DNA of 64,000 bases from Amia ocellicauda (lineage: Eukaryota; Chordata; Actinopteri; Amiiformes; Amiidae): the NCBI RefSeq assembly GCF_036373705.1, contig NC_089851.1, positions 58,111,593 to 58,175,592 on the forward strand. Direction: 5' to 3'. Below the pieces are notes generated by a model, which saw only the letters and a program-made list of their open reading frames with translations, was not told the origin of the DNA and did no database searches. A program made the translations under genes and the position numbers. Within the stretch, counting starts at the first letter, position 1, and each line of letters opens with the position of its first letter. Below, piece by piece: positions 1 through 12,361 of the stretch.

Positions 1-19
1 TCAACTCCCGGACGAGCCC
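1..19 (+). tRNA. tRNA-Pro, 3' end only (cut by window)
   Basis: The last 19 nt of a tRNA-Pro with the canonical CCCGG T-stem strand. It is followed by the flank typical of class B units, so this unit is a class hybrid. Confidence 0.7.
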
Positions 20-534
20 GCTTGGCCCCACTTTGCAGTCACCGAAGTGTTTGTTCGTTTGCTCTTGAAGGCTGGCTTCTGGGCTCCTCTGCACAAGGGA
101 GGGCTATCGACCTCAGATACTGTTGCCTGTAAAGCTGATGGGAAATCAGACTGTCATCTGTGTGTTTTGTTTTCTTTAAAGAAAATGTGTTTTTTACAAG
201 TTCGTTGTTGTTGTTGTTGTTGAGGAGGAGGAGGAGGACATGTAGTGTGTTGTTGAGGAGGAGGAGGACGAAATGTGGTTTGCCGGCTTGTTATGGAGAC
301 CTTTGCTGAACGTGTACTCCTGAGCTGCACCAAAGGAGAGGCATTCTTTTCAGTTGTTTGCGGGCCTGCTGAACCATGCTCTCAGTGCTGTCTCACTGGG
401 GATGGCGTTACCATTCTGGAAAGACACGTCAGCACTACAGTCCATGCTATCAGTCAGTGAGCGTAGGTCTCCCGGTATGCCCCAAAGCAGTTACGCGCTT
501 GCCCAGCAGAAACTGCGACACGCTCCGTTAACTT

Positions 535-606
535 GGCTCGTTGGTCTAGGGGTATGATTCTCGCTTAGGGTGCGGGAGGTCCCGGGTTCAACTCCCGGAC
601 GAGCCC
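535..606 (+). tRNA. tRNA-Pro (AGG), class A
   Basis: Acceptor GGCTCGT/ACGAGCC pairs fully; the anticodon loop TTAGGGT gives AGG with U33. The 3' anticodon strand GCGGG makes one T-G wobble. A box (TGGTCTAGGGGT) and B box (GGTTCAACTCC) are present. No CCA is encoded and there is no intron. Confidence 0.85.
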
Positions 607-751
607 GCTTGGCACTGCTTTGCGTTCTCTGAAGCATTCGTTTGTTCTCTCTCGATGCTTGGCTTCTGGGCTCCTCTGCACCAGGGAGGTCTTTCAACCT
701 CAGATACTGTTGGCTGTGTAGCTGATGGGAAATCAGACTGTCATCTGTGTG

Positions 752-760
752 TTTTGTTTT
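752..760 (+). terminator. First T-run downstream of a tRNA-Pro (representative)
   Basis: TTTTGTTTT is the first run of four or more T after the tRNA ending at 606, about 145 nt away. The same spacing recurs in every unit (for example 46,517-46,520 after the tRNA ending at 46,371). It is the nearest candidate pol III stop; use as a terminator is inferred. Confidence 0.35.
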
Positions 761-1121
761 CTTTAAAGAAAATGTGTTTTTTACAAGTTCGTTGTTGTTG
801 TTGTTGTTGAGGAGGAGGAGGAGGACATGTAGTGTGTTGTTGAGGAGGAGGAGGACGAAATGTGGTTTGCCGGCTTGTTATGGAGACCTTTGCTGAACGT
901 GTACTCCTGAGCTGCACCAAAGGAGAGGCATTCTTTTCAGTTGTTTGCGGGCCTGCTGAACCATGCTCTCAGTGCTGTCTCACTGGGGATACGGTTACCG
1001 TTCTGGAAAGACACGTCAGCGCTACAGTCCATGCTATCAGTCAGTGAGCGTAGGTCTCCCGGTCTGCCCCAAAGCAGTTACGCGCTTGCCCAGCAGAAAC
1101 TGCGACACCCTCCGTTAACTT

Positions 1122-1193
1122 GGCTCGTTGGTCTAGGGGTATGATTCTTGCTGAGGGTGTGAGAGGCCCTGGGTTCAACTCCAGGACGAGCCC
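1122..1193 (+). pseudogene. tRNA-Pro-like, class B1
   Basis: The anticodon loop is TGAGGGT, so AGG is kept but position 33 is G. The anticodon stem CTTGC/GTGAG pairs through wobbles. The T stem in the normal register has one mismatch; shifted by one base it forms CCTGG/CCAGG around an 8-nt loop. A and B boxes are kept, so pol III transcription remains possible. Confidence 0.75.
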
Positions 1194-1714
1194 ACTTGGC
1201 CCCACTTTGCAGTCACCGAAGTGTTTGTTTGTTTGCTCTTGAAGGCTGGCTTCTGGGCTCCTCTGCACAAGAGAGGGCTATCGACCTCAGATACTGTTGC
1301 CCGTATAGCTGATGGGAAATCAGACTGTCATCTGTGTGTTTTGTTTTCTTTAAAGAAAATGTGTTTTTTACAAGTTCGTTGTTGTTGTTGTTGTTGTTGT
1401 TGAGGAGGAGGTGGAGGACATGTAGTGTGTTGTTGAGGAGGAGGAGGACGAAATGTGGTTTGCCGGCTTGTTATGGAGACCTTTGCTGAACGTGTACTCC
1501 TGAGCTGCACCAAAGGAGAGGCATTCTTTTCAGTTGTTTGCGGGCCTGCTGAACCATGCTCTCAGTGCTGTCTCACTGGGGATGGCGTTACCATTCTGGA
1601 AAGACACGTCAGCGCTACAGTCCATGCTATCAGTCAGTGAGCGTAGGTCTCCCGGTCTGCCCCAAAGCAGTTACGCGCTTGCCCAGCAGAAACTGCGACA
1701 CGCTCCGTTAACTT

Positions 1715-1786
1715 GGCTCGTTGGTCTAGGGGTATGATTCTTGCTGAGGTTGTGAGAGGCCCTGGGTTCAACTCCAGGACGAGCCC
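1715..1786 (+). pseudogene. tRNA-Pro-like, class B2
   Basis: As class B1, but the loop is TGAGGTT: position 37, next to the anticodon, is T and no longer the G expected in tRNA-Pro. Confidence 0.75.
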
Positions 1787-2307
1787 ACTTGGCCCCACTT
1801 TGCAGTCACCGAAGTGTTTGTTCGTTTGCTCTTGAAGGCTGGCTTCTGGGCTCCTCTGCACAAGGGAGGGCTATCGACCTCAGATACTGTTGCCTGTAAA
1901 GCTGATGGGAAATCAGACTGTCATCTGTGTGTTTTGTTTTCTTTAAAGAAAATGTGTTTTTTACAAGTTCGTTGTTGTTGTTGTTGTTGTTGTTGAGGAG
2001 GAGGTGGAGGACATGTAGTGTGTTGTTGAGGAGGAGGAGGACGAAATGTGGTTTGCCGGCTTGTTATGGAGACCTTTGCTGAACGTGTACTCCTGAGCTG
2101 CACCAAAGGAGAGGCATTCTTTTCAGTTGTTTGCGGGCCTGCTGAACCATGCTCTCAGTGCTGTCTCACTGGGGATGGCGTTACCATTCTGGAAAGACAC
2201 GTCAGCGCTACAGTCCATGCTATCAGTCAGTGAGCGTAGGTCTCCCGGTCTGCCCCAAAGCAGTTACGCGCTTGCCCAGCAGAAACTGCGACACGCTCCG
2301 TTAACTT

Positions 2308-2379
2308 GGCTCGTTGGTCTAGGGGTATGATTCTTGCTGAGGTTGTGAGAGGCCCTGGGTTCAACTCCAGGACGAGCCC
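2308..2379 (+). pseudogene. tRNA-Pro-like, class B2
   Basis: Loop TGAGGTT; otherwise as the copy at 1,715. Confidence 0.75.
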
Positions 2380-2894
2380 ACTTGGCCCCACTTTGCAGTC
2401 ACCGAAGTGTTTGTTCGTTTGCTCTTGAAGGCTGGCTTCTGGGCTCCTCTGCACAAGGGAGGGCTATCGACCTCAGATACTGTTGCCAGTAAAGCTGATG
2501 GGAAATCAGACTGTCATCTGTGTGTTTTGTTTTCTTTAAAGAAAATGTGTTTTTTACAAGTTCGTTGTTGTTGTTGTTGTTGAGGAGGTGGAGGAGGACA
2601 TGTAGTGTGTTGTTGAGGAGGAGGAGGACGAAATGTGGTTTGCCGGCTTGTTATGGAGACCTTTGCTGAACGTGTACTCCTGAGCTGCACCAAAGGAGAG
2701 GCATTCTTTTCAGTTGTTTGCGGGCCTGCTGAACCATGCTCTCAGTGCTGTCTCACTGGGGATACGGTTACCGTTCTGGAAAGACACGTCAGCGCTACAG
2801 TCCATGCTATCAGTCAGTGAGCGTAGGTCTCCCGGTCTGCCCCAAAGCAGTTACGCGCTTGCCCAGCAGAAACTGCGACACGCTCCGTTAACTT

Positions 2895-2966
2895 GGCTCG
2901 TTGGTCTAGGGGTATGATTCTTGCTGAGGGTGTGAGAGGCCCTGGGTTCAACTCCAGGACGAGCCC
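2895..2966 (+). pseudogene. tRNA-Pro-like, class B1
   Basis: Loop TGAGGGT with G33. Confidence 0.75.
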
Positions 2967-3487
2967 ACTTGGCCCCACTTTGCAGTCACCGAAGTGTTTG
3001 TTTGTTTGCTCTTGAAGGCTGGCTTCTGGGCTCCTCTGCACAAGGGAGGGCTATCGACCTCAGATACTGTTGCCCGTATAGCTGATGGGAAATCAGACTG
3101 TCATCTGTGTGTTTTGTTTTCTTTAAAGAAAATGTGTTTTTTACAAGTTCGTTGTTGTTGTTGTTGTTGTTGTTGAGGAGGAGGTGGAGGACATGTAGTG
3201 TGTTGTTGAGGAGGAGGAGGACGAAATGTGGTTTGCCGGCTTGTTATGGAGACCTTTGCTGAACGTGTACTCCTGAGCTGCACCAAAGGAGAGGCATTCT
3301 TTTCAGTTGTTTGCGGGCCTGCTGAACCATGCTCTCAGTGCTGTCTCACTGGGGATGGCGTTACCATTCTGGAAAGACACGTCAGCGCTACAGTCCATGC
3401 TATCAGTCAGTGAGCGTAGGTCTCCCGGTCTGCCCCAAAGCAGTTACGCGCTTGCCCAGCAGAAACTGCGACACCCTCCGTTAACTT

Positions 3488-3559
3488 GGCTCGTTGGTCT
3501 AGGGGTATGATTCTTGCTGAGGTTGTGAGAGGCCCTGGGTTCAACTCCAGGACGAGCCC
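3488..3559 (+). pseudogene. tRNA-Pro-like, class B2
   Basis: Loop TGAGGTT. Confidence 0.75.
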
Positions 3560-4080
3560 ACTTGGCCCCACTTTGCAGTCACCGAAGTGTTTGTTCGTTT
3601 GCTCTTGAAGGCTGGCTTCTGGGCTCCTCTGCACAAGGGAGGGCTATCGACCTCAGATACTGTTGCCTGTAAAGCTGATGGGAAATCAGACTGTCATCTG
3701 TGTGTTTTGTTTTCTTTAAAGAAAATGTGTTTTTTACAAGTTCGTTGTTGTTGTTGTTGTTGTTGTTGAGGAGGAGGTGGAGGACATGTAGTGTGTTGTT
3801 GAGGAGGAGGAGGACGAAATGTGGTTTGCCGGCTTGTTATGGAGACCTTTGCTGAACGTGTACTCCTGAGCTGCACCAAAGGAGAGGCATTCTTTTCAGT
3901 TGTTTGCGGGCCTGCTGAACCATGCTCTCAGTGCTGTCTCACTGGGGATGGCGTTACCATTCTGGAAAGACACGTCAGCGCTACAGTCCATGCTATCAGT
4001 CAGTGAGCGTAGGTCTCCCGGTCTGCCCCAAAGCAGTTACGCGCTTGCCCAGCAGAAACTGCGACACCCTCCGTTAACTT

Positions 4081-4152
4081 GGCTCGTTGGTCTAGGGGTA
4101 TGATTCTTGCTGAGGTTGTGAGAGGCCCTGGGTTCAACTCCAGGACGAGCCC
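4081..4152 (+). pseudogene. tRNA-Pro-like, class B2
   Basis: Loop TGAGGTT. Confidence 0.75.
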
Positions 4153-4670
4153 ACTTGGCCCCACTTTGCAGTCACCGAAGTGTTTGTTCGTTTGCTCTTG
4201 AAGGCTGGCTTCTGGGCTCCTCTGCACAAGGGAGGGCTATCGACCTCAGATACTGTTGCCTGTAAAGCTGATGGGAAATCAGACTGTCATCTGTGTGTTT
4301 TGTTTTCTTTAAAGAAAATGTGTTTTTTACAAGTTCGTTGTTGTTGTTGTTGTTGAGGAGGAGGAGGAGGAGGACATGTAGTGTGTTGTTGAGGAGGAGG
4401 AGGACGAAATGTGGTTTGCCGGCTTGTTATGGAGACCTTTGCTGAACGTGTACTCCTGAGCTGCACCAAAGGAGAGGCATTCTTTTCAGTTGTTTGCGGG
4501 CCTGCTGAACAATGCTCTCAGTGCTGTCTCACTGGGGATGGCGTTACCATTCTGGAAAGACACGTCAGCGCTACAGTCCATGCTATCAGTCAGTGAGCGT
4601 AGGTCTCCCGGTCTGCCCCAAAGCAGTTACGCGCTTGCCCAGCAGAAACTGTGACATTGTCAGATAACTT

Positions 4671-4742
4671 GGCTCGTTGGTCTAGGGGTATGATTCTCGC
4701 TTTGGGTGCGAGAGGTCCCGGGTTCAACTCCCGGACGAGCCC
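4671..4742 (+). tRNA. tRNA-Pro (TGG), class T
   Basis: Full cloverleaf pairing, loop TTTGGGT giving anticodon TGG with U33 and G37, and canonical T arm CCGGG/CCCGG. The 5' flank differs from other classes (tgtcagataactt just before the tRNA). Confidence 0.92.
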
Positions 4743-5248
4743 GCTTGGCCCTGCTTTGCATTCTCTGAAGCATTCGTTTGTTCTCTCTCGATGCTTGGCT
4801 TCTGGGCTCCTCTGCACCAGGGAGGTCTTTCAACCTCAGATACTGTTGGCTGTGTAGCTGATGGGAAATCAGACTGTCATCTGTGTGTTTTGTTTTCTTT
4901 AAAGAAAATGTGTATTTTACAAGTTCGTTGTTGTTGTTGAGGAGGAGGAGGACATGTAGTGTGTTGTTGAGGAGGAGGAGGACGAAATGTGGTTTGCCGG
5001 CTTGTTATGGAGACCTTTGCTGAACGTGTACTCCTGAGCTGCACCAAAGGAGAGGCATTCTTTTCAGTTGTTTGCGGGCCTGCTGAACCATGCTCTCAGT
5101 GCTGTCTCACTGGGGATACGGTTACCGTACTGGAAAGACACTTCAGCGCTACAGTCCATGCTATCAGTCAGTGAGCGTAGGTCTCCCGGTCTGCCCCAAA
5201 GCAGTTACGCGCTTGCCCAGCAGAAACTGCGACACCCTCCGTTAACTT

Positions 5249-5320
5249 GGCTCGTTGGTCTAGGGGTATGATTCTTGCTGAGGGTGTGAGAGGCCCTGGG
5301 TTCAACTCCAGGATGAGCCC
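5249..5320 (+). pseudogene. tRNA-Pro-like, class B1
   Basis: Class B1 with an extra acceptor change (ATGAGCC), which leaves a G-T wobble. Confidence 0.72.
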
Positions 5321-5826
5321 ACTTGGCCCCACTTTGCAGTCACCGAAGTGTTTGTTCGTTTGCTCTTGAAGGCTGGCTTCTTGGCTCCTCTGCACAAGGG
5401 AGGGCTATCGACCTCAGATACTGTTGCCTGTAAAGCTGATGGGAAATCAGACTGTCATCTGTGTGTTTTGTTTTCTTTAAAGAAAATGTGTTTTTTACAA
5501 GTTCGTTGTTGTTGTTGAGGAGGAGGAGGACATGTAGTGTGTTGTTGAGGAGGAGGAGGACGAAATGTGGTTTGCCGGCTTGTTATGGAGACCTTTGCTG
5601 AACGTGTACTCCTGAGCTGCACCAAAGGAGAGGCATTCTTTTCAGTTGTTTGCGGGCCTGCTGAACCATGCTCTCAGTGCTGTCTCACTGGGGATACGGT
5701 TACCGTTCTGGAAAGACACTTCAGCGCTACAGTCCATGCTATCAGTCAGTGAGCGTAGGTCTCCCGGTCTGCCCCAAAGCAGTTACGCGCTTGCCCAGCA
5801 GAAACTGCGACACCCTCCGTTAACTT

Positions 5827-5898
5827 GGCTAGTTGGTCTAGGGGTATGATTCTTGTTGAGGGTGTGAGAGGCCCTGGGTTCAACTCCAGGACGAGCCC
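5827..5898 (+). pseudogene. tRNA-Pro-like, class B1, more diverged
   Basis: The acceptor reads GGCTAGT and the anticodon stem CTTGT, both weakening pairing. Confidence 0.72.
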
Positions 5899-6419
5899 AC
5901 TTGGCCCCACTTTGCAGTCACCGAAGTGTTTGTTCGTTTGCTCTTGAAGGCTGGCTTCTGGGCTCCTCTGCACAAGGGAGGGCTATCGACCTCAGATACT
6001 GTTGCCCGTATAGCTGATGGGAAATCAGACTGTCATCTGTGTGTTTTGTTTTCTTTAAAGAAAATGTGTTTTTTACAAGTTCGTTGTTGTTGTTGTTGTT
6101 GTTGTTGAGGAGGAGGAGGAGGACATGTAGTGTGTTGTTGAGGAGGAGGAGGACGAAATGTGGTTTGCCGGCTTGTTATGGAGACCTTTGCTGAACGTGT
6201 ACTCCTGAGCTGCACCAAAGGAGAGGCATTCTTTTCAGTTGTTTGCGGGCCTGCTGAACCATGCTCTCAGTGCTGTCTCACTGGGGATGGCGTTACCATT
6301 CTGGAAAGACACGTCAGCGCTACAGTCCATGCTATCAGTCAGTGAGCGTAGGTCTCCCGGTCTGCCCCAAAGCAGTTACGCGCTTGCCCAGCAGAAACTG
6401 CGACACCCTCCGTTAACTT

Positions 6420-6491
6420 GGCTCGTTGGTCTAGGGGTATGATTCTTGCTGAGGTTGTGAGAGGCCCTGGGTTCAACTCCAGGACGAGCCC
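6420..6491 (+). pseudogene. tRNA-Pro-like, class B2
   Basis: Loop TGAGGTT. Confidence 0.75.
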
Positions 6492-7009
6492 ACTTGGCCC
6501 CACTTTGCAGTCACCGAAGTGTTTGTTCGTTTGCTCTTGAAGGCTGGCTTCTGGGCTCCTCTGCACAAGGGAGGGCTATCGACCTCAGATACTGTTGCCT
6601 GTAAAGCTGATGGGAAATCAGACTGTCATCTGTGTGTTTTGTTTTCTTTAAAGAAAATGTGTTTTTTACAAGTTCGTTGTTGTTGTTGTTGTTGAGGAGG
6701 AGGAGGTGGAGGACATGTAGTGTGTTGTTGAGGAGGAGGAGGACGAAATGTGGTTTGCCGGCTTGTTATGGAGACCTTTGCTGAACGTGTACTCCTGAGC
6801 TGCACCAAAGGAGAGGCATTCTTTTCAGTTGTTTGCGGGCCTGCTGAACCATGCTCTCAGTGCTGTCTCACTGGGGATACGGTTACCGTTCTGGAAAGAC
6901 ACGTCAGCGCTACAGTCCATGCTATCAGTCAGTGAGCGTAGGTCTCCCGGTCTGCCCCAAAGCAGTTACGCGCTTGCCCAGCAGAAACTGCGACACTCTC
7001 CGTTAACTT

Positions 7010-7081
7010 GGCTCGTTGGTCTAGGGGTATGATTCTTGCTGAGGGTGTGAGAGGCCCTGGGTTCAACTCCAGGACGAGCCC
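7010..7081 (+). pseudogene. tRNA-Pro-like, class B1
   Basis: Loop TGAGGGT. Confidence 0.75.
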
Positions 7082-7602
7082 ACTTGGCCCCACTTTGCAG
7101 TCACCGAAGTGTTTGTTCGTTTGCTCTTGAAGGCTGGCTTCTGGGCTCCTCTGCACAAGGGAGGGCTATCGACCTCAGATACTGTTGCCTGTAAAGCTGA
7201 TGGGAAATCAGACTGTCATCTGTGTGTTTTGTTTTCTTTAAAGAAAATGTGTTTTTTACAAGTTCGTTGTTGTTGTTGTTGTTGTTGTTGAGGAGGAGGT
7301 GGAGGACATGTAGTGTGTTGTTGAGGAGGAGGAGGACGAAATGTGGTTTGCCGGCTTGTTATGGAGACCTTTGCTGAACGTGTACTCCTGAGCTGCACCA
7401 AAGGAGAGGCATTCTTTTCAGTTGTTTGCGGGCCTGCTGAACCATGCTCTCAGTGCTGTCTCACTGGGGATGGCGTTACCATTCTGGAAAGACACGTCAG
7501 CGCTACAGTCCATGCTATCAGTCAGTGAGCGTAGGTCTCCCGGTCTGCCCCAAAGCAGTTACGCGCTTGCCCAGCAGAAACTGTGACACTGTCAGATAAC
7601 TT

Positions 7603-7674
7603 GGCTCGTTGGTCTAGGGGTATGATTCTCGCTTTGGGTGCGAGAGGTCCCGGGTTCAACTCCCGGACGAGCCC
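7603..7674 (+). tRNA. tRNA-Pro (TGG), class T
   Basis: Canonical throughout; first member of the first 1,758-bp trimer. Confidence 0.92.
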
Positions 7675-8180
7675 GCTTGGCCCTGCTTTGCATTCTCTGA
7701 AGCATTCGTTTGTTCTCTCTCGATGCTTGGCTTCTGGGCTCCTCTGCACCAGGGAGGTCTTTCAACCTCAGATACTGTTGGCTGTGTAGCTGATGGGAAA
7801 TCAGACTGTCATCTGTGTGTTTTGTTTTCTTTAAAGAAAATGTGTATTTTACAAGTTCGTTGTTGTTGTTGAGGAGGAGGAGGACATGTAGTGTGTTGTT
7901 GAGGAGGAGGAGGACGAAATGTGGTTTGCCGGCTTGTTATGGAGACCTTTGCTGAACGTGTACTCCTGAGCTGCACCAAAGGAGAGGCATTCTTTTCAGT
8001 TGTTTGCGGGCCTGCTGAACCATGCTCTCAGTGCTGTCTCACTGGGGATACGGTTACCGTTCTGGAAAGACACGTCAGCGCTACAGTCCATGCTATCAGT
8101 CAGTGAGCGTAGGTCTCCCGGTCTGCCCCAAAGCAGTTACGCGCTTGCCCAGCAGAAACTGCAACACCCTCCGTTAACTT

Positions 8181-8252
8181 GGCTCGTTGGTCTAGGGGTA
8201 TGATTCTTGCTGAGGGTGTGAGAGGCCCTGGGTTCAACTCCAGGACGAGCCC
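8181..8252 (+). pseudogene. tRNA-Pro-like, class B1
   Basis: Loop TGAGGGT; second member of the trimer. Confidence 0.75.
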
Positions 8253-8773
8253 ACTTGGCCCCACTTTGCAGTCACCGAAGTGTTTGTTCGTTTGCTCTTG
8301 AAGGCTGGCTTCTGGGCTCCTCTGCACAAGAGAGGGCTATCGACCTCAGATACTGTTGCCCGTATAGCTGATGGGAAATCAGACTGTCATCTGTGTGTTT
8401 TGTTTTCTTTAAAGAAAATGTGTTTTTTACAAGTTCGTTGTTGTTGTTGTTGTTGTTGTTGAGGAGGAGGTGGAGGACATGTAGTGTGTTGTTGAGGAGG
8501 AGGAGGACGAAATGTGGTTTGCCGGCTTGTTATGGAGACCTTTGCTGAACGTGTACTCCTGAGCTGCACCAAAGGAGAGGCATTCTTTTCAGTTGTTTGC
8601 GGGCCTGCTGAACCATGCTCTCAGTGCTGTCTCACTGGGGATGGCGTTACCATTCTGGAAAGACACGTCAGCGCTACAGTCCATGCTATCAGTCAGTGAG
8701 CGTAGGTCTCCCGGTCTGCCCCAAAGCAGTTACGCGCTTGCCCAGCAGAAACTGCGACACCCTCCGTTAACTT

Positions 8774-8845
8774 GGCTCGTTGGTCTAGGGGTATGATTCT
8801 TGCTGAGGTTGTGAGAGGCCCTGGGTTCAACTCCAGGACGAGCCA
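8774..8845 (+). pseudogene. tRNA-Pro-like, class B2
   Basis: Loop TGAGGTT; last base (discriminator position) is A, not C. Third member of the trimer. Confidence 0.73.
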
Positions 8846-9360
8846 ACTTGGCCCCACTTTGCAGTCACCGAAGTGTTTGTTCGTTTGCTCTTGAAGGCTG
8901 GCTTCTGGGCTCCTCTGCACAAGGGAGGGCTATCGACCTCAGATACTGTTGCCTGTAAAGCTGATGGGAAATCAGACTGTCATCTGTGTGTTTTGTTTTC
9001 TTTAAAGAAAATGTGTTTTTTACAAGTTCGTTGTTGTTGTTGTTGAGGAGGAGGAGGTGGAGGACATGTAGTGTGTTGTTGAGGAGGAGGAGGACGAAAT
9101 GTGGTTTGCCGGCTTGTTATGGAGACCTTTGCTGAACGTGTACTCCTGAGCTGCACCAAAGGAGAGGCATTATTTTCAGTTGTTTGCGGGCCTGCTGAAC
9201 AATGCTCTCAGTGCTGTCTCACTGGGGATGGCGTTACCATTCTGGAAAGACACGTCAGCGCTACAGTCCATGCTATCAGTCAGTGAGCGTAGGTCTCCCG
9301 GTCTGCCCCAAAGCAGTTACGCGCTTGCCCAGCAGAAACTGTGACACTGTCAGATAACTT

Positions 9361-9432
9361 GGCTCGTTGGTCTAGGGGTATGATTCTCGCTTTGGGTGCG
9401 AGAGGTCCCGGGTTCAACTCCCGGACGAGCCC
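9361..9432 (+). tRNA. tRNA-Pro (TGG), class T
   Basis: Canonical; starts the second trimer. Confidence 0.92.
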
Positions 9433-9938
9433 GCTTGGCCCTGCTTTGCATTCTCTGAAGCATTCGTTTGTTCTCTCTCGATGCTTGGCTTCTGGGCTCC
9501 TCTGCACCAGGGAGGTCTTTCAACCTCAGATACTGTTGGCTGTGTAGCTGATGGGAAATCAGACTGTCATCTGTGTGTTTTGTTTTCTTTAAAGAAAATG
9601 TGTATTTTACAAGTTCGTTGTTGTTGTTGAGGAGGAGGAGGACATGTAGTGTGTTGTTGAGGAGGAGGAGGACGAAATGTGGTTTGCCGGCTTGTTATGG
9701 AGACCTTTGCTGAACGTGTACTCCTGAGCTGCACCAAAGGAGAGGCATTCTTTTCAGTTGTTTGCGGGCCTGCTGAACCATGCTCTCAGTGCTGTCTCAC
9801 TGGGGATACGGTTACCGTTCTGGAAAGACACGTCAGCGCTACAGTCCATGCTATCAGTCAGTGAGCGTAGGTCTCCCGGTCTGCCCCAAAGCAGTTACGC
9901 GCTTGCCCAGCAGAAACTGCGACACCCTCCGTTAACTT

Positions 9939-10010
9939 GGCTCGTTGGTCTAGGGGTATGATTCTTGCTGAGGGTGTGAGAGGCCCTGGGTTCAACTCCA
10001 GGACGAGCCC
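9939..10010 (+). pseudogene. tRNA-Pro-like, class B1
   Basis: Loop TGAGGGT. Confidence 0.75.
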
Positions 10011-10531
10011 ACTTGGCCCCACTTTGCAGTCACCGAAGTGTTTGTTCGTTTGCTCTTGAAGGCTGGCTTCTGGGCTCCTCTGCACAAGAGAGGGCTATCG
10101 ACCTCAGATACTGTTGCCCGTATAGCTGATGGGAAATCAGACTGTCATCTGTGTGTTTTGTTTTCTTTAAAGAAAATGTGTTTTTTACAAGTTCGTTGTT
10201 GTTGTTGTTGTTGTTGTTGAGGAGGAGGTGGAGGACATGTAGTGTGTTGTTGAGGAGGAGGAGGACGAAATGTGGTTTGCCGGCTTGTTATGGAGACCTT
10301 TGCTGAACGTGTACTCCTGAGCTGCACCAAAGGAGAGGCATTCTTTTCAGTTGTTTGCGGGCCTGCTGAACCATGCTCTCAGTGCTGTCTCACTGGGGAT
10401 GGCGTTACCATTCTGGAAAGACACGTCAGCGCTACAGTCCATGCTATCAGTCAGTGAGCGTAGGTCTCCCGGTCTGCCCCAAAGCAGTTACGCGCTTGCC
10501 CAGCAGAAACTGCGACACCCTCCGTTAACTT

Positions 10532-10603
10532 GGCTCGTTGGTCTAGGGGTATGATTCTTGCTGAGGTTGTGAGAGGCCCTGGGTTCAACTCCTGGACGAG
10601 CCC
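10532..10603 (+). pseudogene. tRNA-Pro-like, class B2
   Basis: Loop TGAGGTT; the 3' T-stem strand is CCTGG here, unlike other B copies. Confidence 0.73.
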
Positions 10604-11118
10604 ACTTGGCCCCACTTTGCAGTCACCGAAGTGTTTGTTCGTTTGCTCTTGAAGGCTGGCTTCTGGGCTCCTCTGCACAAGGGAGGGCTATCGACCTCAG
10701 ATACTGTTGCCTGTAAAGCTGATGGGAAATCAGACTGTCATCTGTGTGTTTTGTTTTCTTTAAAGAAAATGTGTTTTTTACAAGTTCGTTGTTGTTGTTG
10801 TTGTTGAGGAGGAGGAGGAGGACATGTAGTGTGTTGTTGAGGAGGAGGAGGACGAAATGTGGTTTGCCGGCTTGTTATGGAGACCTTTGCTGAACGTGTA
10901 CTCCTGAGCTGCACCAAAGGAGAGGCATTATTTTCAGTTGTTTGCGGGCCTGCTGAACAATGCTCTCAGTGCTGTCTCACTGGGGATGGCGTTACCATTC
11001 TGGAAAGACACGTCAGCGCTACAGTCCATGCTATCAGTCAGTGAGCGTAGGTCTCCCGGTCTGCCCCAAAGCAGTTACGCGCTTGCCCAGCAGAAACTGT
11101 GACACTGTCAGATAACTT

Positions 11119-11190
11119 GGCTCGTTGGTCTAGGGGTATGATTCTCGCTTTGGGTGCGAGAGGTCCCGGGTTCAACTCCCGGACGAGCCC
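11119..11190 (+). tRNA. tRNA-Pro (TGG), class T
   Basis: Canonical; starts the third trimer. Confidence 0.92.
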
Positions 11191-11696
11191 GCTTGGCCCT
11201 GCTTTGCATTCTCTGAAGCATTCGTTTGTTCTCTCTCGATGCTTGGCTTCTGGGCTCCTCTGCACCAGGGAGGTCTTTCAACCTCAGATACTGTTGGCTG
11301 TGTAGCTGATGGGAAATCAGACTGTCATCTGTGTGTTTTGTTTTCTTTAAAGAAAATGTGTTTTTTACAAGTTCGTTGTTGTTGTTGAGGAGGAGGAGGA
11401 CATGTAGTGTGTTGTTGAGGAGGAGGAGGACGAAATGTGGTTTGCCGGCTTGTTATGGAGACCTTTGCTGAACGTGTACTCCTGAGCTGCACCAAAGGAG
11501 AGGCATTCTTTTCAGTTGTTTGCGGGCCTGCTGAACCATGCTCTCAGTGCTGTCTCACTGGGGATACGGTTACCGTTCTGGAAAGACACTTCAGCGCTAC
11601 AGTCCATGCTATCAGTCAGTGAGCGTAGGTCTCCCGGTCTGCCCCAAAGCAGTTACGCGCTTGCCCAGCAGAAACTGCGACACCCTCCGTTAACTT

Positions 11697-11768
11697 GGCT
11701 CGTTGGTCTAGGGGTATGATTCTTGCTGAGGGTGTGAGAGGCCCTGGGTTCAACTCCAGGACGAGCCC
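11697..11768 (+). pseudogene. tRNA-Pro-like, class B1
   Basis: Loop TGAGGGT. Confidence 0.75.
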
Positions 11769-12289
11769 ACTTGGCCCCACTTTGCAGTCACCGAAGTGTT
11801 TGTTCGTTTGCTCTTGAAGGCTGGCTTCTGGGCTCCTCTGCACAAGGGAGGGCTATCGACCTCAGATACTGTTGCCCGTATAGCTGATGGGAAATCAGAC
11901 TGTCATCTGTGTGTTTTGTTTTCTTTAAAGAAAATGTGTTTTTTACAAGTTCGTTGTTGTTGTTGTTGTTGTTGTTGAGGAGGAGGAGGAGGACATGTAG
12001 TGTGTTGTTGAGGAGGAGGAGGACGAAATGTGGTTTGCCGGCTTGTTATGGAGACCTTTGCTGAACGTGTACTCCTGAGCTGCACCAAAGGAGAGGCATT
12101 CTTTTCAGTTGTTTGCGGGCCTGCTGAACCATGCTCTCAGTGCTGTCTCACTGGGGATGGCGTTACCATTCTGGAAAGACACGTCAGCGCTACAGTCCAT
12201 GCTATCAGTCAGTGAGCGTAGGTCTCCCGGTCTGCCCCAAAGCAGTTACGCGCTTGCCCAGCAGAGACTGCGACACCCTCCGTTAACTT

Positions 12290-12361
12290 GGCTCGTTGGT
12301 CTAGGGGTATGATTCTTGCTGAGGTTGTGAGAGGCCCTGGGTTCAACTCCAGGACGAGCCC
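12290..12361 (+). pseudogene. tRNA-Pro-like, class B2
   Basis: Loop TGAGGTT. Confidence 0.75.
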
